Of a DNA stretch of 15,073 nt, positions 1 to 7,232 are shown one piece after another. The notes beneath the pieces were generated by a model. It worked only from the letters and a program-made list of their open reading frames with translations. It did no database searches and had not been told where the DNA came from. The first letter of the stretch is position 1. Each line of letters begins with the position of its first letter. The position numbers and the translations under genes are program-made. Origin of the DNA: Acidimicrobiia bacterium (lineage in GTDB: Bacteria > Actinomycetota > Acidimicrobiia > IMCC26256); NCBI GenBank assembly GCA_023262065.1, contig JALRDW010000120.1:1-15073 (forward strand), written 5' to 3'.

Positions 1-46
1 ACCCCGATGCAGGCGCCGAGCCGCGATCGCCCGTGCGCGCGAGCGG
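1..46. other. Non-coding left edge downstream of tRNA-Leu
   Basis: These bases lie downstream of the minus-strand tRNA. I see no gene, no terminator-grade hairpin and no T-tract here, only a short GC palindrome (gcgatcgc). The window edge cuts off any further context. Confidence 0.4.
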
Positions 47-130
47 TGCCCGGAGCGGGACTCGAACCCGCACGCCCTCTCGGACAGCGGATTTTGAGTC
101 CGCCGCGTCTGCCGATTCCGCCATCCGGGC
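47..130 (-). tRNA. tRNA-Leu (anticodon CAA)
   Basis: Read on the minus strand, this 84-nt stretch folds into a class II tRNA that decodes UUG. The acceptor stem is seven perfect pairs (GCCCGGA with TCCGGGC), followed by an A discriminator. The anticodon arm is GCGGA-CTCAAAA-TCCGC, which places CAA at positions 34-36. A long variable arm, typical of Leu and Ser tRNAs, comes next, and the T arm is GCGGG-TTCGAGT-CCCGC. The terminal CCA is not encoded, because the bases after the discriminator read CCG. The gene is divergent from fabD with 47 nt between them, so no protein start upstream of about 131 is credible for fabD. Confidence 0.96.
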
Positions 131-161
131 CGATCCCGCGCCCCGCATCCTGCCACCCCGG

Positions 162-167
162 TACGCT
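162..167 (+). promoter_or_regulatory. Putative -10 element (TACGCT) for the fab operon
   Basis: TACGCT fits the actinobacterial TAnnnT -10 pattern and lies 10 nt before the fabD ATG. Transcription would start within a few bases of the ATG, leaving little or no leader. No Shine-Dalgarno sequence precedes the ATG, which agrees with this. I see no convincing -35 hexamer. The call rests on the pattern shared with four other starts in this window. Confidence 0.5.
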
Positions 168-177
168 CACGCCCCGC

Positions 178-1098
178 ATGGCGGCGGCGAACGAACGGAC
201 GGCGGTCGTGTTCCCCGGACAGGGCACGCAACGACCCGGCATGGGGCTCGCGTGGCGCGACCATCCGGCCTGGCAGGTCGTCGAGGAGGCGGAGGCGCTG
301 ATCGGCGAACCGCTCGGTCACCTGCTCACGGACGCCGACGAGACCGTCCTGCGGCGCACCCGCGAGGCCCAGCTCGCAGTGCTCCTCACCTCGCTGGTCG
401 CCTGGCGCGCCCTCGGTGAGCACCTCGACCCACCCGTCGCGTTCGCCGGGCACTCCCTCGGCCAGGTGACCGCACTCATCGCTGCCGGCGTCCTCGACCT
501 GCGCTCGGGGGTCGAGTTCGCGGCCCGCCGGGCCCGAGCCACCCAGTCCGCCGCCGACGCACACCCCGGGCGCATGGCCGCGCTGCTCGGTGCGGACCTG
601 GAGCAGGCCGAGGCGGCCTGCTCGGCGGTCGAGGGGTGCTGGATCGCCAACGACAACGCGCCCGGTCAGGTGGTGATCGCCGGGACGCCGGAGGGCGTCG
701 AGGCCGCGACCGAGGCCGCGCGGGGATCGGGTGTTCGGCGCACCAGCGCGCTGAACGTCGGGGGCGCGTTCCACACCCCCCTCATGGACGATGCCGTCGC
801 GGACCTCGAGGATCACCTCGCGGGGATCCCGATGGCCGACGCCGTCATCCCGATCGTCGCGAACGACGACGCGGCACCGGCGACCGACGCCGACCTCTGG
901 CGTCGGCGCAGCGCCACCCATGTCGCCCGCCGGGTCCGATGGCGGGAGACGCAGGTCGTGCTGACCGATCTCGGGGCGTCGCGGTTCGTCGAGGTCGGGG
1001 CCGGTTCGATGCTCGCTGCGCTCGCCAAGCGCACCGTGCCCGGCGTCACCGTCGTGAACGTGGCCGGACCCGCCGACCTCGCAGCGGTTCCGACGTGA
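178..1098 (+). CDS. fabD: Malonyl-CoA:ACP transacylase FabD
   Basis: This 306-residue enzyme moves the malonyl group from malonyl-CoA to holo-ACP, supplying extender units for type II fatty acid synthesis in the cytoplasm. Visible signatures are the N-terminal FPGQGTQ motif (residues 12-18), the nucleophile elbow GHSLG with Ser93, and the GAFHT motif with the catalytic His199. Length is normal for the family. The open frame continues upstream through the tRNA gene, so I chose the ATG at 178. It directly precedes the conserved N-terminus and follows a TAnnnT promoter hexamer by 10 nt with no ribosome binding site, suggesting a leaderless message. It is the first gene of the fab operon, and its stop overlaps the fabH GTG (GTGA). 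The identification is firm; the start is likely. Confidence 0.96.
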   Translation: MAAANERTAVVFPGQGTQRPGMGLAWRDHPAWQVVEEAEALIGEPLGHLLTDADETVLRRTREAQLAVLLTSLVAWRALGEHLDPPVAFAGHSLGQVTALIAAGVLDLRSGVEFAARRARATQSAADAHPGRMAALLGADLEQAEAACSAVEGCWIANDNAPGQVVIAGTPEGVEAATEAARGSGVRRTSALNVGGAFHTPLMDDAVADLEDHLAGIPMADAVIPIVANDDAAPATDADLWRRRSATHVARRVRWRETQVVLTDLGASRFVEVGAGSMLAALAKRTVPGVTVVNVAGPADLAAVPT

Positions 1099-2084
1099 CC
1101 CGCCGGGCGGCGATCACCGGTTGGGGGTACGCGGTCCCGGAATCCGTCGTCCCGAACGCGTACTTCGAGGCATCGGTCGACACCAGCGACGAATGGATCG
1201 TGGAGCGCACCGGCATCCGGGAACGCCGCATCGCCGGGGTGGAGGAGTCCACCGCCACGTTGGCCGGCGGCGCCGCCCGGCGGATCCTCGATCGGGCGGG
1301 TGTCGCCGCTCGGGACCTCGACCTCATCATCCTCGCCACCGCCACCCCGGAGCAGCCGGTCCCCCAGACCGCCGCGTTCCTCGCCGCCGACCTCGGGGTG
1401 CACTGCGGTGCCCTCGACCTCGGGGCGGGATGTGCGGGGTTCGTGTACGGCCTCGTCGTCGGTGCGGCCGCGGTCGCCGGCGGGACCTTCGACCGGGTGC
1501 TCGTGGTCGGTGCGGAGACCCTGAGCCGGATCGTGGATCCCGAGGATCGTTCGACCGTCATCCTGTTCGGCGATGGCGCAGCGGGTGTGTTGCTCGAGGC
1601 CCGGGAGGACGGCCCCGGGGTGCTGGCCGGGGACCTCGGCGTCGACGGGTCTGCCGCCGACATCCTGGCGGTTCCGGCCGGCGGCAGTCGCCGTCCGGCG
1701 TCGGCCGAGACCGTGGCCCAGCGGGAGCACTACGTGCGCATGCAGGGACAGGAGGTGTTCCGGCGGGCGGTGCGCGCCGTCGTCGACTCCTCCGAGTCGG
1801 CACTCGAACGGGCCGGCGTGGCATCGTCAGCCGTGGACTGGTTCGTGCCCCACCAGGCGAACCTGCGCATCATCGAGGCGGCGCGCCAACGCCTCGGCAT
1901 CCCGACGGAACGGACGGTCGTGAACATCGAGCACTACGGCAACACCTCCGCCGCCTCGATCCCCCTCGCGCTCGCGGAGGCCGCCGACGCCGGCCGGTTC
2001 TCACCGGGCGACACGGTCCTGCTCAGTGGGTTCGGCGCCGGCATGTCGTGGGCGAGTGCGGTGCTGACCTGGGGCGCGCGGTGA
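1095..2084 (+). CDS. fabH: Beta-ketoacyl-ACP synthase III FabH
   Basis: FabH starts fatty acid chains by condensing an acyl-CoA primer with malonyl-ACP. The 329-residue product has the thiolase-fold triad: Cys113 in GAGCAGF, His253 in VPHQAN and Asn283 in YGNTSAAS. The N-terminal VDTSDEWIVERTGI stretch (from about residue 28) is the usual FabH signature, and length is normal. I chose the GTG at 1095 because it gives the conserved N-terminus and overlaps the fabD stop by four bases, implying translational coupling. Primer choice (acetyl-CoA or branched acyl-CoA) cannot be read directly from the sequence. A FabH inside the operon points to de novo FAS-II rather than only elongation of FAS-I products as in mycobacteria. 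Confidence 0.97.
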   Translation: MTRRAAITGWGYAVPESVVPNAYFEASVDTSDEWIVERTGIRERRIAGVEESTATLAGGAARRILDRAGVAARDLDLIILATATPEQPVPQTAAFLAADLGVHCGALDLGAGCAGFVYGLVVGAAAVAGGTFDRVLVVGAETLSRIVDPEDRSTVILFGDGAAGVLLEAREDGPGVLAGDLGVDGSAADILAVPAGGSRRPASAETVAQREHYVRMQGQEVFRRAVRAVVDSSESALERAGVASSAVDWFVPHQANLRIIEAARQRLGIPTERTVVNIEHYGNTSAASIPLALAEAADAGRFSPGDTVLLSGFGAGMSWASAVLTWGAR

Positions 2085-2824
2085 GCGGCCGGACCGCGTT
2101 CGTCACCGGGGGATCCCGAGGCATCGGTCGGGCGACCTGCGTGGCGCTCGCCGCCGCCGGTCATCGGGTGGCGTTCTGCTTCGGCCACGACGAGGAGGGG
2201 GCGGCGGCGACCGAGGCCGCGGTGCGAGACGCCGGTGGAGAGGTGCTCGCCCTGCGCGCCGCGATCGGGGACGCCGCCGCCGTCGACGGCGCGTTCGCGG
2301 CCGTGGAGGAGCGGTTCGGTGCGGTCGAGGTGCTCGTGAACAACGCCGGCATCACCCGGGACGGACTGCTCGCCCGGATGTCGGACGAGGCCTGGGACGA
2401 CGTCATCCGTGTCAACCTCACCGGGGCCTTCCAGACGATCCGGCGCGCCACCCCTCGCATGATGCGGGCCCGGTTCGGCCGCATCGTCAACGTCTCGTCG
2501 GTCGGCGGGCACATCGGCGGCGCCGGGCAGGCCAACTACTCGGCCGCGAAGGCCGGGTTGCTCGGGCTGAGCCGATCCGTCGCCCGCGAGTACGCGACCC
2601 GCGGCATCACCTGCAACGTCGTGGCACCCGGCCCTATCGTGACCGCCATGACCGAGGCGCAGGGCGAGGACTGGATGGCGACCGTCGCCACCGCGGTCCC
2701 GGTCGGCCGCTTCGGCACCCCGGAGGAGTGCGCAGCCGCGATCGCGTTCCTCTGCTCCGATGCGGCCGGCTACATCACCGGCGCCCTGCTGCCCGTCGAC
2801 GGCGGGCTCGGCATGGGCCACTGA
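2081..2824 (+). CDS. fabG: 3-oxoacyl-ACP reductase FabG
   Basis: This NADPH-type short-chain dehydrogenase reduces 3-oxoacyl-ACP to 3-hydroxyacyl-ACP. The 247-residue protein has the TGGSRGIG cofactor loop (residues 9-16), NNAG at 87-90, and the catalytic set Asn112, Ser140, Tyr153 and Lys157 (YSAAK). The APGPI segment and the C-terminal DGG are also typical of FabG. The GTG at 2081 overlaps the fabH stop (GTGA) and gives a normal N-terminus. Short-chain dehydrogenases are often hard to assign, but the position between fabH and acpP makes FabG nearly certain. The following gap of 27 nt is the only spacing over a few bases in the operon, and acpP has its own ribosome binding site there. Confidence 0.95.
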   Translation: MSGRTAFVTGGSRGIGRATCVALAAAGHRVAFCFGHDEEGAAATEAAVRDAGGEVLALRAAIGDAAAVDGAFAAVEERFGAVEVLVNNAGITRDGLLARMSDEAWDDVIRVNLTGAFQTIRRATPRMMRARFGRIVNVSSVGGHIGGAGQANYSAAKAGLLGLSRSVAREYATRGITCNVVAPGPIVTAMTEAQGEDWMATVATAVPVGRFGTPEECAAAIAFLCSDAAGYITGALLPVDGGLGMGH

Positions 2825-2851
2825 CCGAACACCACGAGAGGGAGACGAACC

Positions 2852-3100
2852 ATGGAACGATCCGAGGCACTCGAGGCGATCCGCGAGGTCGCGGTCGAGG
2901 TGCTCAGCGTGCAGCCCGACCAGGTGCAGGAGTCGGCGTCCTTCAAGGACGACCTCGACGCCGACAGCCTCGACCTGGTGGAGCTCGTCATGGGCCTCGA
3001 GGAGCGGTTCGACGTGTCCATCCCCGAGGAGGACCTCGAGGGCGTCACCACGGTCGCACTCGCCGTCGACCTCGTGCTCGCCAAGGTGCACGGCGCGTAG
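2852..3100 (+). CDS. acpP: Acyl carrier protein
   Basis: This 82-residue acidic protein carries growing acyl chains on a 4'-phosphopantetheine arm and is the shared substrate of the neighbouring enzymes. The attachment serine is Ser39 in the DADSLD motif. A helical, Asp/Glu-rich recognition region follows (LVELVMGLEERFDV), as in fatty-acid ACPs. A good Shine-Dalgarno sequence, AGGGAG at 2839-2844, sits 7 nt before the ATG. It is the clearest one in this operon, fitting the high expression expected for ACP. Its TAG stop abuts the fabF ATG with no spacer. The context supports primary metabolism rather than a polyketide pathway. Confidence 0.97.
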   Translation: MERSEALEAIREVAVEVLSVQPDQVQESASFKDDLDADSLDLVELVMGLEERFDVSIPEEDLEGVTTVALAVDLVLAKVHGA

Positions 3101-4351
3101 ATGGCCGACGTCGACCACCGGGGTCGGCCCCGGGTCGCGGTCACGGGGATCGGGATCAAGGCCCCGGGTGGGCTCGACCTCGGGACGTTCTGGTCGTCGC
3201 TGCTCGCGGGCCGCGGGCTCGCCGGGCCGATCACCCGGTTCGACGCATCGGCGATCAGTGCCCGCATCGGATGCGAGGTGCAGGGCTTCGATCCGGTGGT
3301 CCACGCCGGACCGAAGGAGTCCCGCCGCATGGACCGCGCCACCCAACTCGGGTTCGCGGCGGCGATGGACGCGGCTGCGTCGGCCGGCCTCCCGGAGTCG
3401 CTGGACCCGTCCCGGGCCGCGGTCATCGCCGGGACCGGCGTCGGCGGACTCATGACGATGGAGGAGCAGATCCTCGTCCTCCACGAGAAGGGCCCGGACC
3501 GGGTCAGTCCGTTCCTCGTCCCGATGATGATGGCGAACGCCACCGCCGGCACCGTCTCCATCCACCTCGGGTGGACCGGACCGAACCTGTGCGTCGCCAC
3601 CGCGTGCGCGGCCGGCGCCCACGCGATCGGTGAGGGCGCCCGACTCATCCGTGACGGCTCGTCCGACGTCGTCCTCGCCGGCGGGACGGAGTCGTCCCAG
3701 ACCCCGGTCGCGATCGCCGCATTCGCGCGCATGGGAGCGCTCTCGGGCCGCAACGACGACCCGACGCGGGCCTCACGTCCGTTCGACGCCGCCCGGGACG
3801 GCTTCGTCATGGGCGAGGGGGCCGGGTTCCTCGTGCTCGAGCGCTGGGACCACGCGACCTCACGCGGCGCGTCGATCCTCGGCGAGGTCCTCGGCTACGG
3901 GCGCAACGGCGACGCGCACCACATCACCGCCCCGGCCCCCGGTGGGGGCGGCGCGGTCGCGTGCATGCGCCAGGCCCTCGACGACGCCGGCCTCTCCCCG
4001 GGCGACATCGGTTCGATCAACGCCCACGGAACATCCACACCGCTGAACGACGCGGCCGAGAGTGCGGCGATCGGCACGGTCTTCGGCGACGGCGCGATCC
4101 CGGTGACCTCGACCAAGGGGGTCACCGGCCACCTCGTGGGTGCCGCCGGTGCCGTCGAGTCCATCGCAGCCCTGCTCACCATCCGCGATCGCACCATCCC
4201 GCCCACGGCCAACCACGAGCGACGGGGCGAGGACATCGCGGCCGACGTCGTGCACGGCGTTCCCAGGAGCACCGACGGTCGCCCGGTCCTATCCAACTCG
4301 TTCGGGTTCGGCGGGCACAACGCCACCCTCATCCTCGGAGGCGCGCCGTGA
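3101..4351 (+). CDS. fabF: Beta-ketoacyl-ACP synthase II FabF
   Basis: FabF elongates acyl-ACP by decarboxylative condensation with malonyl-ACP. The 416-residue protein carries the Cys-His-His set of the KAS I/II family: Cys169 in the TACA motif, His309 in NAHGTST and His344 in GVTGHLVGAAG, with Lys339 before it. The C-terminal NSFGFGGHNA motif is intact and length is normal. The ATG directly follows the acpP stop and has no separate ribosome binding site, so it probably depends on re-initiation or coupling. It could equally be called KasA/KasB-like by mycobacterial naming. Only one copy is present here, so the same enzyme may do all elongation steps. Confidence 0.96.
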   Translation: MADVDHRGRPRVAVTGIGIKAPGGLDLGTFWSSLLAGRGLAGPITRFDASAISARIGCEVQGFDPVVHAGPKESRRMDRATQLGFAAAMDAAASAGLPESLDPSRAAVIAGTGVGGLMTMEEQILVLHEKGPDRVSPFLVPMMMANATAGTVSIHLGWTGPNLCVATACAAGAHAIGEGARLIRDGSSDVVLAGGTESSQTPVAIAAFARMGALSGRNDDPTRASRPFDAARDGFVMGEGAGFLVLERWDHATSRGASILGEVLGYGRNGDAHHITAPAPGGGGAVACMRQALDDAGLSPGDIGSINAHGTSTPLNDAAESAAIGTVFGDGAIPVTSTKGVTGHLVGAAGAVESIAALLTIRDRTIPPTANHERRGEDIAADVVHGVPRSTDGRPVLSNSFGFGGHNATLILGGAP

Positions 4352-5106
4352 TCCTCGACGGTCGACGCGTGCTCGTCACGGGCGTCCTCTCCGACGCGTC
4401 GATCGCGTTCGCGGTGGCGCGCATCGCGCAGGAACAGGGGGCCGAGGTCGTGCTCTCCTCGTTCGGCCGCATCATGAGCATCACCGAACGGGTCGCCCGC
4501 AAGCTGCCCTCGAAGCCCGAGATCGTGGAACTCGACGTCACCGATCCGGCGCACCTCGACGCGCTCGCCACCCGCGTCGGCGGGCACCTCGACGGCGTCG
4601 TCCACGCCATCGGCTTCGCACCGCCCTCCTGCCTCGGCGGTGGATTCCTCGAGGCCCCGTGGGAGGATGTCGCGACCGCGATGCAGGTGAGTGCCTACTC
4701 GCTCAAGGCCCTCGCGGTCGCGACCCGTCCCCTCATGGGACCCGGTGGTTCGATCGTGGGACTCGACTTCGACAACACGACGCAGGCCTGGCCCGTGTAC
4801 GACTGGATGGGCGTTGCGAAGGCCGCGCTCGAATCGACGGCGCGCTACCTCGCACGGGACCTCGGTCCCGAGGGCATCCGGGTCAACCTCGTCGCCGCCG
4901 GTCCGTTGCGCACCATGGCGGCGAAGAGCATCCCCGGCTTCGAGCGCTTCGAGGCCGTGTGGTCCGAACGCTCACCGCTGGGCTGGGACGTCCGGGACAC
5001 GACGCCGGCCGCCCGCGCGGTCGTCGCACTGCTCTCGGACTGGTTCCCGGCGACCACCGGCGAGATCGTGCACGTCGACGGCGGGTTCCACGCCGTCGGC
5101 GCCTGA
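4348..5106 (+). CDS. fabI: Enoyl-ACP reductase (FabI/InhA type)
   Basis: This NADH-dependent enzyme does the last step of each FAS-II cycle, reducing trans-2-enoyl-ACP. The 252-residue protein resembles mycobacterial InhA along its length. It has the GVLSDASIAF nucleotide loop (12-21), the HAIGF segment (86-90), the Tyr151/Lys158 pair spaced seven apart, and the NLVAAGP and LLSDWFPATTGEI segments. The residue matching InhA Ser94 is Ala87. There is one extra residue between the Phe141 and Tyr151 equivalents (ten apart rather than nine). The GTG start at 4348 overlaps the fabF stop (GTGA). It is the last gene of the operon and converges on bcp with only 5 nt between the stops. I see no terminator there. 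Confidence 0.95.
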   Translation: MILDGRRVLVTGVLSDASIAFAVARIAQEQGAEVVLSSFGRIMSITERVARKLPSKPEIVELDVTDPAHLDALATRVGGHLDGVVHAIGFAPPSCLGGGFLEAPWEDVATAMQVSAYSLKALAVATRPLMGPGGSIVGLDFDNTTQAWPVYDWMGVAKAALESTARYLARDLGPEGIRVNLVAAGPLRTMAAKSIPGFERFEAVWSERSPLGWDVRDTTPAARAVVALLSDWFPATTGEIVHVDGGFHAVGA

Positions 5107-5111
5107 ACCCC

Positions 5112-5579
5112 TCAGAGACCGGCGAGCACCTTGGCCGTCTTCGGCACGGTGTCCTTCGGACTGATCTTCGGGAACACGCCAGCCAGACGACCTGCGGCGT
5201 CCACGACGAACGCGGATCGCACGATCCCCATGTACTTGCGCCCGTAGAGCGTCTTCTCGCCCCACGCTCCCCACGCCTCGGCGACCACGTGCTCCGGATC
5301 CGACAGGAGGGTGAAGCCCAGCGAGTACTTGTCGTCGAACGCTGCGAGCCTGGATGGCGGGTCGGGGCTGATGCCGATCACGACCGCATCGATCGCAGCG
5401 AGGTCCGGTTCGGCGTCCCGGAGCGCACAGGACTGCGTCGTGCATCCGGGCGTATCGGCCTTCGGGTAGAAGTACACGACGACCGGGCGGCCCTTGAACG
5501 AGGTGAGCCGGACCTTCTCGCCGTGTTGGTCGAGCAGGGTGAACGCCGGTGCCCTGTCGCCGATCTGCAGGTTCGCCAC
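5112..5579 (-). CDS. bcp: Thioredoxin-dependent peroxiredoxin, Bcp/PrxQ family
   Basis: This cytoplasmic thiol peroxidase reduces hydrogen peroxide and organic hydroperoxides and is normally recycled by thioredoxin. The 155-residue protein has the family's DTPGCTTQSC motif. Cys46 is the peroxidatic cysteine and Cys51 the resolving cysteine, five residues later, as in atypical two-Cys PrxQ proteins. I chose the GTG at 5579 because GGAGG lies 5 nt upstream and the product then begins at the family's usual N-terminus (VANLQIGDRAPAF). An in-frame ATG 15 codons further upstream would add an unconserved tail and would sit on the divergent promoter region. The gene converges on fabI and diverges from the MFS gene, with a 53-nt gap to the latter. 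Confidence 0.94.
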   Translation of the reverse strand: MANLQIGDRAPAFTLLDQHGEKVRLTSFKGRPVVVYFYPKADTPGCTTQSCALRDAEPDLAAIDAVVIGISPDPPSRLAAFDDKYSLGFTLLSDPEHVVAEAWGAWGEKTLYGRKYMGIVRSAFVVDAAGRLAGVFPKISPKDTVPKTAKVLAGL

Positions 5580-5584
5580 CTTCG

Positions 5585-5589
5585 CCTCC
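5585..5589 (-). promoter_or_regulatory. Ribosome binding site (GGAGG) deciding the bcp start
   Basis: On the minus strand GGAGG lies 5 nt before the GTG at 5579. It is the reason for preferring that start over the in-frame ATG at 5624. Confidence 0.7.
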
Positions 5590-5618
5590 GGGTGCGCTCG
5601 GGTCGTCGGAACGGCCCG

Positions 5619-5624
5619 TAGCAT
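5619..5624 (+). promoter_or_regulatory. Putative -10 element (TAGCAT) for the MFS gene
   Basis: TAGCAT fits TAnnnT and ends exactly 8 nt before the GTG start at 5633, so transcription probably starts at or next to the start codon. No Shine-Dalgarno sequence is present. On the opposite strand the same bases read ATGCTA, so a bcp promoter, if it is in this 53-nt gap, would overlap it. Confidence 0.55.
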
Positions 5625-5632
5625 GACCCACC

Positions 5633-7210
5633 GTGCAGCGCCGGACCACCATCGAGCTGGAGGTCCCGGCGGCCGAAGCGGAGGGTCTCGTCCGGACCGC
5701 CCTCGCACTCGACCCCGAGCTCACCGGGCGGCTCCCGGGTGACGTGCACGCCGTGGTGCGCGCCAGCGTCGTCCCGACCCCGGGTGGCTGCCGCGTGGCA
5801 CTGGTCGCCGACCAGGACCTCACCGTCCCGTTCTTCGGCCCGATCTTCCGCCTCGTGGACCGGTACGCCCTGCGCCGGGGACTGCGCCATTCGGCCGCGG
5901 CGATCCGGGCCGCGGCCGACGGGACCGAACCGCCGGCGCCGATCCGACCGTCGCCGGTCTCCCCACCGGCACCGTTCGACGAGGCCCAGATCGACTTCCT
6001 CGCGACCGCCGCGATGTGCGCCGCCATCGCATCGTTCGGGGCTGCGCTGTTCGGCCAGAACGGCGACGCGATCGCTCGGTCGTTCGACGTGTCGGACGCC
6101 GGTCTCGGCACGGCGCTCGCGATCACCCGGATCGGGGTCCTCATGTCGCTCGTCGCGGCGGTCGCCGCGGACCGGGTCGGCCGGCGACGGGTGATCCTCT
6201 GGTCGGTCCTCATGGTCGGGGTCGCGAACGCGGTGTCGGGTCTGGCGAGCTCCTTCGGTGTGTTCACCGGGTCGCAGCTCGTGCTGCGCGCCGCCGTCAA
6301 CTCCGCCCTCGTCGTCGGCGGGATCGCGGTGGTCGAGGAGGCCCCGGACGGTGCACGGGCCTGGGCCGTGGCCATGCTGAGCCTCGCGGCCGGCGCGGGG
6401 TTCGCGTGCGCGGTCGCCCTGCTGCCGTTGGCCGACGGGGGCCGCGACACCTGGCGCATCGCCTTCGGGATCAGCGCGGTCTCCCTGCTGCTCCTGCCGA
6501 CGATCCGCCGCCGGTTGCCGGAGACGACCCGGTTCCGTCGAGTGGCCGGCGAGAACCCGGCGCCGCTGCGGCTGCGCGAGATCTTCGACCCCGCGTACGG
6601 CCGTCGATTCCTCCTCCTGGCGGTCATCGGCTTCCTGACCAGCATGTTCAGCGCACCGTCCGCCCAGTTGACGAACCGGTACCTGGCCGATGAACGCGGG
6701 TTCTCGGCCTCCGGGATCGCGGCGCTGCGCGGGGTCACGAACGGCGTGCCGGGCATCGTCGGGATCCTGCTGGCCGGGCGCATCGCGGAGACGCGGGGCC
6801 GGCGACCCGTGGCCGTCGTGAGCCTGCTCGCCGGCACGCTGCTCACCATGGCCTTCTTCCTCGTCGGCGGTCCCCTGCTGTGGGTCGCGTCCACGCTGGC
6901 GATCATCGCCGCAGCGTCCTCCACGCTGACGATCGGCACCATGGACGCCGAGTTGTTCCCGACCGAGGTGCGAGGGTCGAGCAACGGGCTCATGCTCGTC
7001 GCCTCGGTCGCCGGCTCCGCGGTCGGACTGCTCGCCGCCGGTTGGCTCGCCGGTCCGCTCGGGGGCCTGGGGCGGGCCATCGCGCTGTGCGGGCTCGGAC
7101 CGCTGGTCGCAGCCCTCTTCCTCATCCGACGGTTGCCCGAGAGCGCACACCGGGCACTGGACGAGGTGAGTCCGTCGGAGGTGGAGTCGGGTCCGGCGAC
7201 CACCGCGTGA
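5633..7210 (+). CDS. MFS transporter with extra N-terminal soluble domain
   Basis: The 525-residue protein is a 12-helix major facilitator permease. Helices run from about residue 121 to 499, with the central loop near 291-325. Motif A appears as DRVGRRR (180-186). RLPET (294-298), LFPTEVRG (441-448) and RLPES (500-504) recall the sugar-porter and aromatic-acid branches, but the substrate cannot be told. Residues 1 to about 97 are a soluble segment before a Pro-rich linker (98-117). Its alternating strands and ending PFFGPIFRLVDRYALRRGLR suggest an SRPBCC/START-like fold; this is my reading, not a proven homology. The GTG start follows a TAnnnT hexamer by 8 nt, consistent with a leaderless message. 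A hydrolase gene lies 22 nt downstream. Confidence 0.88.
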   Translation: MQRRTTIELEVPAAEAEGLVRTALALDPELTGRLPGDVHAVVRASVVPTPGGCRVALVADQDLTVPFFGPIFRLVDRYALRRGLRHSAAAIRAAADGTEPPAPIRPSPVSPPAPFDEAQIDFLATAAMCAAIASFGAALFGQNGDAIARSFDVSDAGLGTALAITRIGVLMSLVAAVAADRVGRRRVILWSVLMVGVANAVSGLASSFGVFTGSQLVLRAAVNSALVVGGIAVVEEAPDGARAWAVAMLSLAAGAGFACAVALLPLADGGRDTWRIAFGISAVSLLLLPTIRRRLPETTRFRRVAGENPAPLRLREIFDPAYGRRFLLLAVIGFLTSMFSAPSAQLTNRYLADERGFSASGIAALRGVTNGVPGIVGILLAGRIAETRGRRPVAVVSLLAGTLLTMAFFLVGGPLLWVASTLAIIAAASSTLTIGTMDAELFPTEVRGSSNGLMLVASVAGSAVGLLAAGWLAGPLGGLGRAIALCGLGPLVAALFLIRRLPESAHRALDEVSPSEVESGPATTA

Positions 7211-7218
7211 CCGGGCGC

Positions 7219-7224
7219 TACCGT
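7219..7224 (+). promoter_or_regulatory. Putative -10 element (TACCGT) for the hydrolase gene
   Basis: TACCGT ends exactly 8 nt before the ATG at 7233, the same spacing as for the MFS gene and trpF. No Shine-Dalgarno sequence intervenes. The hydrolase may therefore have its own leaderless transcript even though it follows the MFS gene closely. Confidence 0.5.
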
Positions 7225-7232
7225 TCGCGCCC

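Noticed and set aside
7..177. Upstream extension of fabD by 57 codons
   Set aside because: This stretch contains the complete tRNA-Leu gene on the other strand and encodes no conserved FabD sequence. The ATG at 178 fits the family start.
2852..3100. ACP belonging to a polyketide or other secondary pathway
   Set aside because: It lies between fabG and fabF with the standard DSLD motif and no secondary-metabolism genes nearby.
1934..3622. 562-codon minus-strand open frame under fabG, acpP and fabF
   Set aside because: It is a shadow frame with no motif, while all three plus-strand genes are intact.
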